From Nocardioides sp. (GTDB lineage Bacteria; Actinomycetota; Actinomycetes; Propionibacteriales; Nocardioidaceae), in NCBI GenBank assembly GCA_023252065.1, contig JAHEXO010000071.1:1-8104 (forward strand): a stretch of 8,104 nucleotides of DNA. Reading direction: 5' to 3'. Under the pieces are notes generated by a model. It saw nothing but the letters and a program-made list of their open reading frames with translations. It did not search any database and was not told the DNA's origin. Of this stretch, positions 1 to 6,246 are shown in pieces. Every line of letters begins with the position of its first letter. Position 1 is the first letter of the stretch. A program made the position numbers and the translations under genes.

Positions 1-223
1 CCACGTCGCCGTTCCCCGATGCCGAGTCGTCCCCCGGGCTCCCTCCCGAGCCGCCGTGCCCGACCCCCTGCGTGAGGATGTCGTCGGGCACGTCGTCGTC
101 AGCCGGCTGGGCGAGCGGGTTGTCCTAGACCGGCTGCAAGTCTGCGGGCAGGTCCTCGTCGGGAACGCTGGACGGGCCGTCGGCGCCGTCGGTGGCGTCC
201 TGGTCCCGAGAGTCCTGAGTCAT
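1..223 (-). pseudogene. Small acidic hypothetical protein, interrupted by an in-frame amber codon; runs off the left edge
   Basis: An ATG at 223-221 opens a frame of 32 codons (MTQDSRDQDATDG..., ending ...DLPADLQPV) that stops at TAG (127-125). The same frame then continues without another stop to the window edge for 41 codons, beginning DNPLAQPADDDVPDD and becoming Gly/Ser/Asp rich. By my count 38 of those 41 codons end in G or C, as in real genes here, so the downstream part still looks coding. I recall short acidic actinobacterial proteins with a continuous 'DL.P.EDNPLA' core, in which the TAG would replace a GAG glutamate codon; this is memory, not a search. No Shine-Dalgarno sequence precedes the ATG; TACAAA lies 7 nt upstream, so a leaderless start is possible. 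The function is unknown. It could instead be a genuine 32-residue peptide or a sequencing error. Confidence 0.5.
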
Positions 224-257
224 GGACAGGTTTGTAAACAATGAAGGGGGGCCGGCG

Positions 258-277
258 TCACACCCCGACGGGTGTGA
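258..277. repeat. Perfect inverted repeat between the hydrolase and the small acidic gene
   Basis: Arms TCACACCC (258-265) and GGGTGTGA (270-277) are perfect 8-bp inverted repeats around a 4-nt centre, CGAC. The repeat lies 27 nt past the hydrolase stop and about 35 bp upstream of the small acidic gene's ATG, both on the minus strand. It could be a weak intrinsic terminator (no clear U-run follows) or an operator for the downstream gene. The sequence cannot decide between these. Confidence 0.5.
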
Positions 278-303
278 AATGACCGCGGAGCCGTCGTTGA
301 GCG

Positions 304-1155
304 TCAGGCGAGGGGCAGAGCGCGGCCGCCGGGAGGCAGCTGGGCATAGCCGCGCGCGACCGCGTTGACCAGGTGCTCGCGGGCGAAGGGCCACTCACCC
401 TCAGCGAGTGCGCGATCGGGCGGGATGCCGGCCGCGGCGAGGTCACGGACCGTCTGGGCGGTGATCGCGACGTCCTGGCGCTGCTGCTCGACGAAGTCGC
501 GGTCGACCAGCGCGCCGTGCCCGGGCACCACGACCGTCGACGACCCGACCAGGTTGAGCACGACGTCGAGCGTTCCCGGCCACTCGAGCGGGTGGCAGTC
601 GAGCCCGTAGGCCGGGGGCCCGCTCTCCTCGACCAGGTCGCCGGCCAGCACCACGTCTGCGTCCGGCACGCGCAGCACGGCGTCGCCGGCGGTGTGGCCG
701 CGACCGGGGTGCGCCAGCTCGACCTGCCGGTCGCCGAGGTCGAGCACCCGGACCGAGGAGAAGGTGTGGTCGGCGACGACGATGTCGGTCTCCAGGACGT
801 CGTCGCGGTGGGGGTCGTCGTGCTCGTCGGCGAACCGCTCCTTGATCCGCTCGCCCGCCTCGACGGTGCGCTCGGCGGCGACCTCGTGGGCATGGATCGG
901 GATGGCGCCGTAGGCCTCGCGGAACGCCCCGTTGCCGAAGGTGTGGTCGAAGTGCTCGTGGGTGTTGAAGACCGCTGTCACCACCCCGATGCCGAGGGCC
1001 CGCACGTCGTCGACGATGGCCCGGGCGGCCCGTGCGGAGGCCTGGGTGTCGACCACCAGCAGACCATCGGAGCCACGGACCAGGCAGACGTTGACGTCGT
1101 ACCACTCCTGTCGAGCGACCCAGACCCGGTCGGCGACCTCCACGAAGTCCGTCAC
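304..1155 (-). CDS. MBL-fold metallo-hydrolase
   Basis: A 283-residue metallo-beta-lactamase-fold protein, probably a cytoplasmic Zn hydrolase; no signal peptide is seen. The HxHxDH metal motif is NTHEHFDH (His66, His68, Asp70, His71). The other ligands are His154 in GRGHTAGD, Asp173 in LAGDLVEE and His213 in PGHG, so a complete two-metal site is present. The last 60 or so residues form a helical tail. The substrate cannot be read from sequence: glyoxalase II-like, quinoprotein-relative-like and lactonase-like members share these motifs. I chose GTG at 1155 because the first residues ([16 protein letters not shown]) begin the fold and a -10 hexamer ends 7 nt upstream, fitting a leaderless message; the longer upstream frame lies antisense to hrcA. 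It is divergent from hrcA and shares its CIRCE-bearing control region. Confidence 0.88.
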   Translation of the reverse strand: MTDFVEVADRVWVARQEWYDVNVCLVRGSDGLLVVDTQASARAARAIVDDVRALGIGVVTAVFNTHEHFDHTFGNGAFREAYGAIPIHAHEVAAERTVEAGERIKERFADEHDDPHRDDVLETDIVVADHTFSSVRVLDLGDRQVELAHPGRGHTAGDAVLRVPDADVVLAGDLVEESGPPAYGLDCHPLEWPGTLDVVLNLVGSSTVVVPGHGALVDRDFVEQQRQDVAITAQTVRDLAAAGIPPDRALAEGEWPFAREHLVNAVARGYAQLPPGGRALPLA

Positions 1156-1162
1156 GCGCTCG

Positions 1163-1190
1163 ACCCTAGTAGGCTTGGCACTCAGGGCAA
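1163..1190 (-). promoter_or_regulatory. Predicted promoter of the MBL-fold hydrolase
   Basis: On the minus strand, -35 TTGCCC (1190-1185) and -10 TAGGGT (1168-1163) are separated by 16 nt. The -10 ends 7 nt before the GTG at 1155, so transcription should start at or next to the start codon (leaderless). The -35 lies wholly inside the 9-nt CIRCE spacer, so bound HrcA would block it. Confidence 0.55.
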
Positions 1191-1201
1191 GCGAGTGCCA
1201 G
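1175..1201. promoter_or_regulatory. CIRCE operator (HrcA binding site)
   Basis: TTGGCACTC (1175-1183), a 9-nt spacer (1184-1192) and GAGTGCCAG (1193-1201) match the CIRCE consensus TTAGCACTC-N9-GAGTGCTAA in arm sequence and exact spacer length. Eight arm positions pair perfectly (TGGCACTC with GAGTGCCA). It lies 35 bp upstream of the hrcA ATG, as expected for an autoregulated repressor, and also covers the divergent hydrolase promoter. Confidence 0.93.
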
Positions 1202-1204
1202 TGT
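1175..1204 (+). promoter_or_regulatory. Tentative hrcA promoter embedded in CIRCE
   Basis: TTGGCA (1175-1180) is a good -35 match and CAGTGT (1199-1204) a poor -10, with an 18-nt spacer. Together they bracket the CIRCE element and would give a start near 1211, just ahead of the Shine-Dalgarno sequence. An alternative -10, TAGGCT (1170-1175), lacks a recognisable -35. The assignment is weak; only the location next to CIRCE is solid. Confidence 0.3.
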
Positions 1205-1225
1205 CGAGTGCCGGAGCGACGGCCG

Positions 1226-1231
1226 AGGAGG
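1226..1231 (+). promoter_or_regulatory. Ribosome binding site of hrcA
   Basis: AGGAGG is a consensus Shine-Dalgarno sequence 5 nt before ATG 1237. It fixes the start against the long in-frame upstream extension, which is antisense to the hydrolase gene, and against the in-frame GTG at 1231 that overlaps the site itself. Confidence 0.85.
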
Positions 1232-1236
1232 TGGCG

Positions 1237-2265
1237 ATGCAGGACGAACGCCGCCTCGCCGTGCTCCGCGCCATCGTCGAGGACTACGTCTCCACCCAGG
1301 AGCCCGTCGGCTCCAAGGCGCTCGTGGAGCGCCACGGCCTCGGTGTCTCCCCGGCGACGGTGCGTAACGACATGGCCGCACTGGAGGAGGAGGGGCTGAT
1401 CACCCAGCCCCACACCAGCGCCGGTCGCATCCCGACCGACAAGGGCTACCGGCTCTTCGTCGACCGGCTGACCACGATCAAGCCGATGAGCAGTGCCGAG
1501 AAGCGTGCCATCGCCACGATCCTCGACGGCGCGGTCGACGTCGACGACGTCGTCCAACGGTCGGTGCGCCTGCTGGCCCAGCTGACCCACCAGGTCGCGC
1601 TGGTGCAGTACCCGACCCTGTCCCGCTCGACGGTCCGCCACGTCGACCTCGTGCCGCTGACCGACACCCGGCTCCTCGTCGTGGTGATCCTCAGCACCGG
1701 CCGGGTGGAGCAGCGGCTGGTCGAGCTGCCCACGTCCCTCGGCGAGGACGACCTGGCCGCCCTGCGTGTGCGCATCGCGGGGGCTGTCACCGCTTCGGTG
1801 ATCGCCGACGCGTCCCAGGCCCTGACCGAGCTGCCGCCCGCGCCGGGCGCCGGCGAGGTCGACCGGGCCGTCCAGGACCGCGTGGTCGACACCATGGTGG
1901 AGGCGATGTCCGACCATCGCTCGTCCTCACGGGTGGCGGTCGGCGGGGCCGCCAACCTGGCCCGGTTCGGCGACAGCTTCGAGGTGTCGGTCCGCCCGCT
2001 CCTCGAGGCCCTCGAGGAGCACGTCGTCCTGCTCAAGCTGCTCGGCGAGGCCCACACCGGCGGCATGGTGACCGTCCGGATCGGCCACGAGGGCCCCTAC
2101 CAGGAGTTCGCCAGCACCAGCGTCGTCGCGACCGGCTACGGGCCCGACGACGAGGCGCTCGGCAACCTCGGTGTCGTCGGCCCGACCCGCATGGACTATC
2201 CCGGGACCATGGCGGCGGTCCGTGCAGTCGCCCGCTACGTGTCCCGGATCCTCGACGAGGCATAG
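1237..2265 (+). CDS. hrcA: Heat-inducible transcription repressor HrcA
   Basis: HrcA binds CIRCE operators as a dimer and represses chaperone genes (typically groES/groEL and its own operon) until heat stress titrates GroEL away. This copy has 342 residues, the usual family length. Residues 1-80 form the winged-helix DNA-binding domain with hallmark stretches [13 protein letters not shown] (17-29), [18 protein letters not shown] (38-55) and [17 protein letters not shown] (60-76). A GAF-like dimerisation region follows. The C-terminal signature [15 protein letters not shown] (311-325) is intact. The ATG at 1237 is supported by AGGAGG 5 nt upstream. It heads an apparent hrcA-dnaJ-rsmE operon and has a CIRCE element directly upstream, so negative autoregulation is expected. 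Nothing looks damaged. Confidence 0.97.
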   Translation: MQDERRLAVLRAIVEDYVSTQEPVGSKALVERHGLGVSPATVRNDMAALEEEGLITQPHTSAGRIPTDKGYRLFVDRLTTIKPMSSAEKRAIATILDGAVDVDDVVQRSVRLLAQLTHQVALVQYPTLSRSTVRHVDLVPLTDTRLLVVVILSTGRVEQRLVELPTSLGEDDLAALRVRIAGAVTASVIADASQALTELPPAPGAGEVDRAVQDRVVDTMVEAMSDHRSSSRVAVGGAANLARFGDSFEVSVRPLLEALEEHVVLLKLLGEAHTGGMVTVRIGHEGPYQEFASTSVVATGYGPDDEALGNLGVVGPTRMDYPGTMAAVRAVARYVSRILDEA

Positions 2266-2293
2266 CCCCAGACAAGGACCCCTACCGATACTC

Positions 2294-3457
2294 ATGAGCG
2301 ACCCAGATCTCTACGAGCTGCTCGGCGTCCAGCGCGACGCCGATGCCGACGCCATCAAGAAGGCCTACCGCCGGCTGGCGCGGCAGCTACACCCCGACGT
2401 CAACCCCGACCCGCAGGCACAGGAGACCTTCAAGGAGATCTCCCGCGCCTACGAGATCCTCAGCGACCCGCAGAAGCGGGCCGCCTACGACCGTGGCGGC
2501 GACGTCTTCGGCAACGCCGCGGGCTTCGGCGCCGGCTTCTCCTTCACCGACATCATGGACGCCTTCTTCGGCGGCCAGGCGGGAGCCCAGGGCCGGGGGC
2601 CGCGTCCGCGCGTCCACCGCGGCCAGGACGCCCTGATCCGGATGGAGGTGACCCTCGCGGAGGCGGCGTTCGGGGTCACCCGCGACCTCAAGGTCGACAC
2701 CGCCGTGGTCTGTACGACGTGCCACGGAGAGGGCGCGGCCCCCGGCACCCACCCGGTGCCGTGCGAGACCTGCCGGGGCACCGGTGAGGTCGCCCACGTG
2801 CAGCGCTCCTTCCTCGGCGAGATCCGCACCCTGCGGCCGTGCTCGGCCTGCCGTGGCTACGGCACCCTGATCCCCGACCCGTGCCGCGAGTGCTCCGGCG
2901 ACGGCCGCGTGCGCGCCCGCCGCTCGCTGACGGTGAAGATCCCGCCCGGCGTCGACACCGGCACCCGGGTCCAGCTGGCCGGCCAGGGCGAGGTCGGCGC
3001 GGGCGGCGGCCCGGCCGGCGACCTCTACGTCGAGGTGCGCGTGGCACCCCACCCGGTCTTCACCCGTGAGGGCACCGACCTGCACTGCACGGTGACGGTG
3101 CCGATGACCGCAGCCGCCCTCGGCACGACGCTCACCCTGCCCACCCTCGAGGCCGACGTGGAGCAGACCGGTGAGTCCGGGCTCGAGACGTCGTTCGAGC
3201 TCGATGTGAAGGCCGGCACCCAGTCCGGCCACGAGCACACGCTGCGCGCCCGCGGGGTGCCCGGCTTGCGCGGGGGCCGCGGCGACCTCGTCGTGACCGT
3301 CGTCGTCGAGACGCCGACCCGCCTCGATGCTCGTCAGGAGGAGCTGGTCCGCGAGCTGGCCGCGATCCGGGGCGAGGAGAAGCCCGACGGCCGGATCTCG
3401 CCCGGCGGTCAGAAGTCGTTCTTCGGCCGCATCCGCGACGCGTTCAACCCCGACTGA
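2294..3457 (+). CDS. dnaJ: Co-chaperone DnaJ (HrcA-linked, DnaJ2 type)
   Basis: DnaJ is an Hsp40 that delivers unfolded clients to DnaK and stimulates its ATPase in the cytoplasm. This 387-residue protein has a J domain (about 4-68) with the essential HPD at 33-35. A Gly/Phe-rich linker follows (about 69-100: GGDVFG, GFGAGF, FFGG). Four zinc repeats CxxCxGxG begin at Cys140, Cys157, Cys183 and Cys197, all complete. The two beta-rich substrate-binding domains and a dimerisation tail complete it. The ATG at 2294 starts directly at the J domain, 28 bp after hrcA; the only Shine-Dalgarno-like sequence (AAGGA, 2274-2278) is rather far away, so translation may depend on the upstream gene. Actinobacteria usually carry a first dnaJ with dnaK-grpE-hspR; the one linked to hrcA is the second copy. 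Confidence 0.96.
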   Translation: MSDPDLYELLGVQRDADADAIKKAYRRLARQLHPDVNPDPQAQETFKEISRAYEILSDPQKRAAYDRGGDVFGNAAGFGAGFSFTDIMDAFFGGQAGAQGRGPRPRVHRGQDALIRMEVTLAEAAFGVTRDLKVDTAVVCTTCHGEGAAPGTHPVPCETCRGTGEVAHVQRSFLGEIRTLRPCSACRGYGTLIPDPCRECSGDGRVRARRSLTVKIPPGVDTGTRVQLAGQGEVGAGGGPAGDLYVEVRVAPHPVFTREGTDLHCTVTVPMTAAALGTTLTLPTLEADVEQTGESGLETSFELDVKAGTQSGHEHTLRARGVPGLRGGRGDLVVTVVVETPTRLDARQEELVRELAAIRGEEKPDGRISPGGQKSFFGRIRDAFNPD

Positions 3458-3476
3458 GCCCCCTGGTGTCCCGCTC

Positions 3477-4217
3477 ATGACGCTGCCGGTCCACTGGGTC
3501 GAGTCGCTGGCCGGGGTGAGGCCGGGCGACCCGGTCGAGGTCGAGGGCGACGAGGCCCACCACGCGGTCGCCGTACGCCGGCTCCGCGTCGGCGAGCAGG
3601 TCGTGCTGACCGACGGCCGAGGCACCACGGTCACCGCGACCGTTACCGAGACCGGCAAGCGCCGGCTCGTGGCCTCCGCCGACCTCGTCGACACCTTGTC
3701 CGAGCCCGCCCCGTCGTTCACGGTCGTGCAGGCGCTGCCCAAGGGCGACCGCGGCGAGCTCGCCGTGGAGCTGCTCACCGAGGTCGGCGTGAGCACGGTG
3801 GTGCCCTGGGCGGCCGCGCGCTCGGTGGCGGTGTGGCGCGGCGACCGGGTCGCCAAGGGGCTCGCCCGCTGGCGGGCGACCGCCCGCGAGGCTGCCAAGC
3901 AGGCGCGCCGCCCGTGGTTCCCGGAGGTCGCCGACCTTGCGACGACCGACGAGGTCGTCGCCCTGGTCGCCGCGGCCGACCTCGCCCTCGTGCTCCACGA
4001 GGAGGCGCCCGCCCCGCTGGCTGCCCTACCGGTGCCCGCGGCGGGGTCGATCGTGGTCGTGGTCGGTCCCGAGGGCGGCCTGACCGTCGACGAGGTCGCG
4101 GCGTTCCGCGCGGCCGGAGGTCACGCCGTACGGCTGGGCAGCGAGGTGCTGCGCACCTCCACGGCCGGGGTGGTGGCGACCACGGCCCTGCTGGCGCGCA
4201 CCTCCCGGTGGGCCTGA
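3477..4217 (+). CDS. rsmE: 16S rRNA (uracil1498-N3)-methyltransferase RsmE
   Basis: RsmE uses S-adenosylmethionine to methylate N3 of U1498 in 16S rRNA of the assembled 30S subunit. This protein has 246 residues, the usual length. The N-terminal part (1-70) is the PUA-like RNA-binding domain with GDEAHHAVAVRRLRVGEQV (24-42). The remainder is a SPOUT-fold (trefoil-knot) catalytic domain with KGDRGELAVELLTEVGV (89-105), the SAM-loop GPEGG (197-201) and the knot motif LGSEVLRTSTAG (220-231). The ATG at 3477 lies 19 bp after the dnaJ stop; no Shine-Dalgarno sequence is visible, so reinitiation after dnaJ is likely. The hrcA-dnaJ-rsmE order is common in Gram-positive bacteria and supports the call. 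Confidence 0.95.
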   Translation: MTLPVHWVESLAGVRPGDPVEVEGDEAHHAVAVRRLRVGEQVVLTDGRGTTVTATVTETGKRRLVASADLVDTLSEPAPSFTVVQALPKGDRGELAVELLTEVGVSTVVPWAAARSVAVWRGDRVAKGLARWRATAREAAKQARRPWFPEVADLATTDEVVALVAAADLALVLHEEAPAPLAALPVPAAGSIVVVVGPEGGLTVDEVAAFRAAGGHAVRLGSEVLRTSTAGVVATTALLARTSRWA

Positions 4218-4234
4218 GCGGTCGCTACCGCAGG
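4213..4234. terminator. Possible bidirectional terminator hairpin between convergent genes
   Basis: GCGGT (4218-4222) and ACCGC (4227-4231) pair around a 4-nt loop, and CCT/AGG (4213-4215/4232-4234) extend the stem across a 2-nt bulge. The hairpin covers both stop codons (TGA 4215-4217 and, on the minus strand, TAG 4227-4225). There is no U-run, as is often the case in high-GC actinobacteria, so its strength is uncertain. Confidence 0.35.
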
Positions 4235-5283
4235 TGGATCACCTTGGTGTCGCTGTAGACCCGTCCTCGGCCGGAGGCGTCGTCGGTGGTGGCGACGAGC
4301 GTGTAGTCGCCCGGAGCGAGCTGGGTGGTGTCGAGGGTGATCTTCCACGGGTAGAGACGGTCGGGCCCGAAGCCGCCGATGCCGGCCTTCTTCCGCACGA
4401 CCTGCTTGCCCTGCTTCAGCTCGAGCACGACGTTGCCCTCGAAGCTGTTGTTCACGCCGTCCACCACGAGCTTGCCGCGCGGCACGACAGCGCCGTCCGT
4501 GGGGTTGGAGATGTTGACCAGCGACAGGGTCGTCAGCACGTTTCCCTGGGCGAGCGGGTGAGAGGTGTCGACGCCGAAGACCCGCGCCGCCGGCTTGCCG
4601 TTGCGCAGGAACTGCACCTTCGCGCGGCTCTGGACGGCGGCCTGGAGGGTGTAGATCGCCTGCTGGATGGTCTCCCGTGCCTCGCGCGGGCTGAGCGAGT
4701 CCGGCCGGGCGGGCGTCGCCGACGGACCGACCGTCACGTCGATCACGCCGTCACGGACCCGGGCGGCGGTCAGCGACCCCGCCGGCCACGAGGTGCGGTA
4801 GTCACCGTCCATGGGCTCGGTCAACAGCCCGTGCACGGCGGCATCGAGCGGCTTGGTCGCCGCCGGCGTGGATGTGAACTCACGGAACAACACCGCGCCC
4901 CGGGGTCCTTGGCCGACGTAGTAGACGGCCGTGACCCTGGTTGCCGGAGCGCCGGTGGCCGACGTGCTGGGCGACGTCGTCGCCGACGAGGGTGCCGCGC
5001 TGGAGGGTGCGACCGACGGAGTGTGGGAGACGCTCGGCTGGCCGATCGGTGTGGCGTCGTCGGCCTGGTTGAACCCGGGTACCGCGCCGGTCGCGAAGGC
5101 GACGACCCCGATCACGGCGGCGGTCGCGACGATGCCGCCGGCATAGGTCCAGAAGCGGGAGCGGGCCATGGGCACCACTTTCGGGTCGGAGCGGACGGAG
5201 GCACGGATGTCGTCGAGCCGGTCTTCGGGCTCCACGTCGGAGACGGCGTCGGACAGCAGCCGGCGCAGGCGCTCGTCGTTCAT
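4225..5283 (-). CDS. Membrane-anchored GerMN/Gmad2-domain protein, probable partner or anti-sigma of the adjacent sigma factor
   Basis: A 352-residue protein with one membrane segment (about 46-68: TYAGGIVATAAVIGVVAFATG). It leaves about 45 residues in the cytoplasm (MNDERLRRLLSDAVSDVEPED...) and the rest outside. A Ser/Thr/Pro-rich spacer (about 80-112) leads to a GerMN-like domain (about 115-235) and then a Gmad2-type immunoglobulin-like domain (about 255-352) with VNISNPTDGAVV and PWKITLDTTQLAPGDYTL. GerMN and Gmad2 occur in envelope and spore-germination-related proteins and are thought to bind other molecules, but no enzymatic role is known to me. Its ATG overlaps the sigma factor's TGA (ATGA, 5283-5280), so the two are translationally coupled. 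The short charged N-terminus could hold the sigma factor; that role is inferred from context. It lacks a visible zinc anti-sigma motif (HxxxCxxC). Confidence 0.8.
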   Translation of the reverse strand: MNDERLRRLLSDAVSDVEPEDRLDDIRASVRSDPKVVPMARSRFWTYAGGIVATAAVIGVVAFATGAVPGFNQADDATPIGQPSVSHTPSVAPSSAAPSSATTSPSTSATGAPATRVTAVYYVGQGPRGAVLFREFTSTPAATKPLDAAVHGLLTEPMDGDYRTSWPAGSLTAARVRDGVIDVTVGPSATPARPDSLSPREARETIQQAIYTLQAAVQSRAKVQFLRNGKPAARVFGVDTSHPLAQGNVLTTLSLVNISNPTDGAVVPRGKLVVDGVNNSFEGNVVLELKQGKQVVRKKAGIGGFGPDRLYPWKITLDTTQLAPGDYTLVATTDDASGRGRVYSDTKVIHLR

Positions 5284-5804
5284 CGGGTCTCCTCCAGCTG
5301 GTCGGCGAGGAGCCCGCGCAGGGCCGCTGCTCCCCGCGAGGCGTGGCTCTTGACCGCGCCCCGGCTGATCCCGAGGGTCTCGGCGATCTCCGACTCTGAA
5401 AGGTCGAGGTAGTAGCGCAGCGTCAGCACCTCGCGCTGGCGCCGAGGCAGACGACGGAGCGCGTCAAGGACCGCTGACCGCTGCGCGCCTACGTGTGTGG
5501 TGTCGTCGGCGCCGGAGCCGGGTCGAGGCGGCAGCTCCCGCGCTGCGTGCCGTCGTACGACGCCCTGGTGGCGCAAGTGCGAACGCGACCGGTTGACCAC
5601 GCTCTGGCGCAGGTAGGCCAGGGCCCGGTCGGGCTCGCGGAGGCGACCCCAGTGGCTGTGCATGGCCACGAAGCAGTCCTGCACGACCTCCTCGGCCACG
5701 CCCTGGTCGTGCACGAGCAGGTAGGCGAGCCGGACCAGCCGGCGCCAGTGGGCGGCGTAGAGCAGCTCGAGCGCCTCGTCGGCGCTCCAGCCACCGGGGG
5801 CCAT
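5280..5804 (-). CDS. ECF RNA polymerase sigma factor (SigE family)
   Basis: A 174-residue ECF sigma factor that would direct RNA polymerase to a small stress or envelope regulon. Region 2 (about 12-80) contains LYAAHWRRLVRLAYLLVHD and AEEVVQDCFVAMHSHWGRL. Region 4 (about 112-165) contains LRRLPRRQREVLTLRYYLD and the helix-turn-helix LSESEIAETLGISRGAVKSH. Regions 1.1 and 3 are absent, as in ECF factors. The general pattern fits the short actinobacterial 'SigE family' group. I chose ATG 5804 because AGAGG lies 8 nt upstream; GTG 5813 would overlap that site, and longer in-frame extensions run into the divergent HIT gene. It is followed, with a 4-bp overlap, by the membrane GerMN/Gmad2 protein, the usual layout of a sigma factor with its membrane regulator. 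Confidence 0.92.
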   Translation of the reverse strand: MAPGGWSADEALELLYAAHWRRLVRLAYLLVHDQGVAEEVVQDCFVAMHSHWGRLREPDRALAYLRQSVVNRSRSHLRHQGVVRRHAARELPPRPGSGADDTTHVGAQRSAVLDALRRLPRRQREVLTLRYYLDLSESEIAETLGISRGAVKSHASRGAAALRGLLADQLEETR

Positions 5805-5829
5805 CAGCCGCACCTCTGCATGTGCGATC

Positions 5830-5835
5830 ACGGTA
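5830..5835 (-). promoter_or_regulatory. Candidate -10 hexamer of the sigma-factor operon
   Basis: TACCGT on the minus strand fits the TAnnnT pattern. It would start transcription near 5823, leaving a leader of about 20 nt that contains the AGAGG Shine-Dalgarno sequence before ATG 5804. No convincing -35 was found, and no ECF-type -35 (GGAAC) that would suggest autoregulation. Confidence 0.3.
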
Positions 5836-5895
5836 GTGGCACGCGCGGCCCGCTCCGTCGGTTTACGTGCGGGCGGCGCGGCGTTTCGTGCGACG

Positions 5896-6246
5896 ATGTC
5901 GCCCGTGTCCGACGCCTGTCTCTTCTGCCGCATCGTCGCCGGCGAGATCCCGGCCGAGGTCGTCGCCACCACCGACGACGCGATCGCGTTCCGCGATGTC
6001 AACCCGCAGGCTCCGCTGCACGTGCTCGTCGTACCGCGGACGCACGTGCCCGACGTGGCCGCGCTCGCCGACGCCGAGCCGGCCACGGTGGCCGGGATGG
6101 TCTCCCTCGCCCGTCAGGTGGCGACAGACGAGGGCCACGACAGCTATCGCCTGGTGCTCAACACCGGCGGCGACGCGGGCCAGACCGTCTTCCACGCCCA
6201 CCTGCACGTGCTCGCCGGGAGGGCCTTGACGTGGCCACCGGGCTGA
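5896..6246 (+). CDS. HIT (histidine triad) family hydrolase, HinT-like
   Basis: A 116-residue HIT protein. The family forms dimers that hydrolyse nucleotide phosphoramidates and related adenylylated substrates in the cytoplasm. The triad HxHxHxx is FHAHLHVL (His100, His102, His104), with His102 the expected nucleophile. N-terminal CLFCRIVAGEIPAEVV (8-23), FRDVNPQAPLHVLVVPRTHV (32-51, containing His50) and the C-terminal WPPG are typical of bacterial HinT; Cys8, Cys11 and His50 may help bind structural zinc. ATG 5896 or GTG 5905 both suit the family's start; the upstream extension (MARAARSVG...) is unlike the family. No Shine-Dalgarno sequence is clear for either start. The end overlaps the next gene by 16 bp. 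HIT genes often precede phoH in actinobacteria. Confidence 0.93.
   Translation: MSPVSDACLFCRIVAGEIPAEVVATTDDAIAFRDVNPQAPLHVLVVPRTHVPDVAALADAEPATVAGMVSLARQVATDEGHDSYRLVLNTGGDAGQTVFHAHLHVLAGRALTWPPG
6217..6223 (+). promoter_or_regulatory. Ribosome binding site of the copper monooxygenase, inside the HIT gene
   Basis: GGGAGGG lies 7 nt before GTG 6231 and within HIT codons for AGRA near its C-terminus. It supports the GTG start, which places the lipoprotein signal at the very N-terminus, and implies coupled translation with the HIT gene. Confidence 0.75.

Noticed and set aside
304..1917. Very long minus-strand open frame (537 codons) extending the hydrolase through hrcA
   Set aside because: The upstream part is antisense to the well-supported hrcA. 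The MBL fold begins at GTG 1155, where a promoter and leaderless start fit.
2387..3898. 503-codon open frame on the minus strand opposite dnaJ and rsmE
   Set aside because: It is low-complexity Ala/Gly/Arg/Val-rich translation typical of high-GC shadow frames, with no recognisable domain; dnaJ and rsmE on the plus strand are certain.
4234..5412. 392-codon plus-strand open frame opposite the GerMN and sigma genes
   Set aside because: It is a shadow frame without domains. The minus-strand proteins have clear sigma, membrane and GerMN/Gmad2 features.
5805..5895. Promoter for the HIT gene in the divergent gap
   Set aside because: No plus-strand pair of -35 and TAnnnT hexamers with acceptable spacing was found, so none is annotated although one must exist nearby.
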